A stretch of 16,870 nt of DNA from Candidatus Rifleibacteriota bacterium (GTDB lineage: Bacteria; Muiribacteriota; Ozemobacteria; Ozemobacterales; Ozemobacteraceae): assembly GCA_028691595.1 (NCBI GenBank), contig JAQUZA010000020.1:1-16870 (forward strand), in the 5' to 3' direction. The notes under the pieces are model-generated. The model ran no database searches and was not told the DNA's origin. It worked only from the letters and a program-made list of their open reading frames with translations. Shown here piece by piece: positions 15,313-16,870 of this stretch (positions are counted from its first letter, which is position 1; every line of letters begins with the position of its first letter). A program made the translations under genes and the position numbers.

Positions 15313-15888
15313 TCAGCAGGCGAATAAGCGCAGACTACCGGTGAACAGGCGTGAGAAAAAACCGGTTTTCCTTTCGGTTGTCGAGCTTTGCGAAAGGGTT
15401 CTGATGATCAGTGGCGAACTGATTAAAGCGAAAATGCCGCCGATAGCAAAGAATGCCAGAAACAAACCATATTCGTTGAGAAGAGTCAGAGACGATTGCA
15501 TGCTGTTTTCGGCCAGCCACCCCGTCAGAAAAGGCTGGGCAGACAATATGGTCAGCCAGATTATCACCGACATGAACGCCAGGTAAGAATACTGCATGAT
15601 CAGCAGGTTTCTTCCGCTGTTGCTGCGTCGGGTAACAGGTTTCAGCTGCGGTGTCGAATCGAGCCTTAACTCTATGCCGGCCAGCAGACGTTCCGGAACA
15701 ACTTCCTGAACTTCCGATTCTTGTAACAGCTTTTCAAGAACCTTGCTCAGTTCTGCAAACTCCTGCCGGCATCTGCCGCAGCTTTCGAGGTGATTTTTGA
15801 TTTCATCGGGCAGCACCTGGCCGGGTGGCCCGCTGAAATACTCGACCATGCGTGACTGCAGTTCAACGCATTGCGGGTTTCTATTCAT
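15313..15888 (-). CDS. Membrane anti-sigma factor with zinc-finger (zf-HC2) domain
   Basis: A 191-residue protein that would hold its partner ECF sigma factor inactive at the membrane until an envelope signal releases it. The N-terminal domain has Cys7 and the HxxxCxxC motif at His33, Cys37 and Cys40 (NHLESCGRCRQEF), the ZAS signature. Two hydrophobic helices at about 98-118 and 140-162 follow; most such proteins have a single helix, so this one may fold as a hairpin. The start overlaps the sigma factor stop by 8 bases, and an AAGGAG lies 7 bases before the ATG. The pairing of the two proteins is inferred from this overlap and domain content. The signal sensed cannot be read from the sequence. 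Confidence 0.88.
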   Translation of the reverse strand: MNRNPQCVELQSRMVEYFSGPPGQVLPDEIKNHLESCGRCRQEFAELSKVLEKLLQESEVQEVVPERLLAGIELRLDSTPQLKPVTRRSNSGRNLLIMQYSYLAFMSVIIWLTILSAQPFLTGWLAENSMQSSLTLLNEYGLFLAFFAIGGIFALISSPLIIRTLSQSSTTERKTGFFSRLFTGSLRLFAC

Positions 15889-16444
15889 GAGAATTCTCCT
15901 TGAAAAAGAAGCTTCTTAACTTCCTGAGTCCGTAAAAAATCCTGCTTTTAACCGTTCCTGACGGTGTCTGAGTAATTTCAGCAATTTCGTCAATGCTGAG
16001 ATGATCGAGATGCCTGAGGCTGACAGCCTGTTTAAGGTCATCTGGCAAATTTTCAAGCAGCTTGAGAGCGCTTGTGGCATTTTCGTTTCTGACAGCTGAT
16101 TCTTCTGGCTCAAAGGCCTCTGAATCCTTTAAGGTATCAGGCAATTCAACTTCTCTGGCCATGCCTCTGTTTTTTTTCGTTTCAAGCCAGTTAAGACAAT
16201 ACCGGGTGCTGACCAGATATATCCAGGCTTTGGCCCTGCCTTTGGCCGGGTCGAACAGTGGCGCGTTTTTCCAGATGCGCAGCATGGCTTCCTGAAAGAC
16301 TTCATCATAATCGCTGCTTTGGCTGCCGATCATTCGCTTTACCAGGCGGTAAATCGCTGCAGAGTAATTCTGATAAATCTCTCTGTATGCGGCTTTATCG
16401 CCTTTGGCAACATCGAATAAAAGTTGTTCATCTGTTCTTTTCAT
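15881..16444 (-). CDS. ECF-type RNA polymerase sigma factor
   Basis: A 187-residue protein with the two conserved sigma domains of extracytoplasmic-function sigma factors. Region 2 is at about 20-90 (YREIYQNYSAAIYRLVKRMI, DEVFQEAMLRIWKN, KAWIYLVSTRYCLNWLETKK). Region 4 is at about 127-178 (LLENLPDDLKQAVSLRHLDH, LSIDEIAEITQTPSGTVKSR), whose helix-turn-helix reads the -35 element. The linker is acidic and low in complexity, and there is no region 1.1 or 3. It overlaps its downstream anti-sigma factor by 8 bases, and the zinc-ribbon protein follows. There is no clear Shine-Dalgarno before the ATG. I did not assign a subfamily. Confidence 0.93.
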   Translation of the reverse strand: MKRTDEQLLFDVAKGDKAAYREIYQNYSAAIYRLVKRMIGSQSSDYDEVFQEAMLRIWKNAPLFDPAKGRAKAWIYLVSTRYCLNWLETKKNRGMAREVELPDTLKDSEAFEPEESAVRNENATSALKLLENLPDDLKQAVSLRHLDHLSIDEIAEITQTPSGTVKSRIFYGLRKLRSFFFKENSHE

Positions 16445-16457
16445 TGTTGTTCATATG

Positions 16458-16487
16458 CTAATACAGTTTTTTCTTCAGCCGGTTCAA
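16458..16487 (-). promoter_or_regulatory. Candidate promoter of the sigma factor operon
   Basis: On the minus strand, TTGAAC (16487-16482) lies 18 bases from TATTAG (16463-16458), about 13 bases before the ATG. The same -35 box contains GAACC, which resembles the AAC core of ECF promoters and would allow self-regulation. The sequence does not tell which holoenzyme reads it. Confidence 0.3.
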
Positions 16488-16612
16488 AAAAACTTTTACT
16501 TTTTTCCCTCCTGGGAAATGTTGCAATGAAGAAAAATCTTGCTTTTGCTGATGGGCCCATTTCAGGAAATCTGGCAGTTGTTGGGCTTTTACCACCAGTA
16601 TTACCAAAGATC

Positions 16613-16641
16613 TTGACATTTTGCTGCGATACTGCTAAAAA
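16613..16641 (+). promoter_or_regulatory. Promoter of the fabH-like gene, extended -10 type
   Basis: A perfect TTGACA (16613-16618), a 17-base spacer ending in CTGC, and TAAAAA (16636-16641), 30 bases before the ATG. It has the same layout as the secG promoter. Confidence 0.65.
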
Positions 16642-16671
16642 ATGCTGCAATGCAAAATCAGGAGTGAAAAG

Positions 16672-16870
16672 ATGAAAAGATACGCAAAAATAATAGGCAG
16701 CGGGGCTTATGTCCCGACCGAGGAACACCATAATGATGAATTCCGCGAAAGATGCGGTGCCGAAATCATTAACAAAAACGAAGAGGCAACCGGCATACTT
16801 ACCCGTTTTCGGGCCCCTGCAGAATGGGCTGCCTCAGATTTGGCTGTTGCAGCATGCAAGATTGCACTTG
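16672..16870 (+). CDS. fabH: 3-oxoacyl-ACP synthase III-like protein, N-terminal part (3' end outside window)
   Basis: KAS III condenses acetyl-CoA (or another acyl-CoA) with malonyl-ACP to start fatty acid synthesis. Only 66 residues are visible. MKRYAKIIGSGAYVPTEEHH is the family N-terminus ('...IIGTGSYVP...'). ATGILTRFRAPAEWAASDLA followed by VAACKIAL matches the 'TGI..R......ASDLA..AA..AL' block. The catalytic Cys-His-Asn residues lie beyond the edge, so activity cannot be judged. The block between GSGAYVP and ATGI is shorter and more polar than I expect, so a specialised KAS III-like enzyme (for example from another acyl-chain pathway) is possible. An AGGAG precedes the ATG at 16672. It is divergent from the sigma factor gene. 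Confidence 0.75.
   Translation, partial: MKRYAKIIGSGAYVPTEEHHNDEFRERCGAEIINKNEEATGILTRFRAPAEWAASDLAVAACKIAL

Noticed and set aside
16441..16731. Open frame on the minus strand spanning the sigma factor / fabH intergenic region
   Set aside because: It runs antisense over the fabH start and promoter, has no ribosome site and codes for no family-like sequence.

Overview
The window looks like a chromosomal stretch from a free-living, Gram-negative-type bacterium of about 47-50% GC. It holds housekeeping genes (secA, prfB, secG, eno, speB, larE, the start of a fabH-like gene) mixed with lineage-specific envelope genes. I see no phage, IS, CRISPR, tRNA or rRNA signal. Pilin-like genes are scattered among housekeeping genes, and one secreted protein carries a Cys-rich tail of the form 'C..(x)n..MYN..YLK..C.Y...GDL..C..HG'. 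Together these remind me of candidate-phylum genomes such as Candidatus Riflebacteria. That assignment is from memory of family style and is only a weak inference.

Layout. (1) 3-4631, plus strand: a tightly spaced run of secA 3' end, a type IV prepilin-like gene, a PilX/GspK-like gene, prfB with an intact programmed +1 frameshift, and a large PilX-like protein with a repetitive bactofilin-like tail. (2) 4698-5507, plus: a polytopic membrane protein. (3) 5578-7857, minus: a two-gene unit coding for a secreted TPR protein and a small secreted Cys-rich pseudopilin-tail-like protein. (4) 7950-8282: a 28-residue membrane peptide gene with its own promoter and terminator, facing a 67-residue helix-turn-helix-like gene. 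(5) 8421-9832: a membrane protein with a PH-like soluble middle, convergent with larE. (6) 10122-12731, plus: a small membrane protein, agmatinase, prepilin peptidase, then secG with its own promoter and a strong terminator. (7) 12819-14590, minus: a stand-alone N-terminal domain of a FloA flotillin and enolase, separated by a strong terminator. (8) 14809-16444, minus: an operon of ECF sigma factor, membrane anti-sigma factor and zinc-ribbon membrane protein. (9) 16672 to the end, plus: the start of a KAS III (FabH-like) gene.

How the genes work together. Protein export (SecA, SecG), pilin maturation (prepilin peptidase) and several pilin-like substrates share the window, with three pilin-like genes physically interleaved with secA and prfB. 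The ECF sigma/anti-sigma pair probably senses envelope state. Three promoters (for secG, fabH and the 61-residue membrane protein) share the same architecture: a TTG-type -35 box, 14 bases, TGC, then a TA-rich -10 box.

No gap between called genes exceeds 300 bases. The largest are 9833-10121 (one weak promoter near its end, otherwise nothing recognisable), 14591-14808 (a terminator, and presumably the eno promoter) and 16445-16671 (two divergent promoters).
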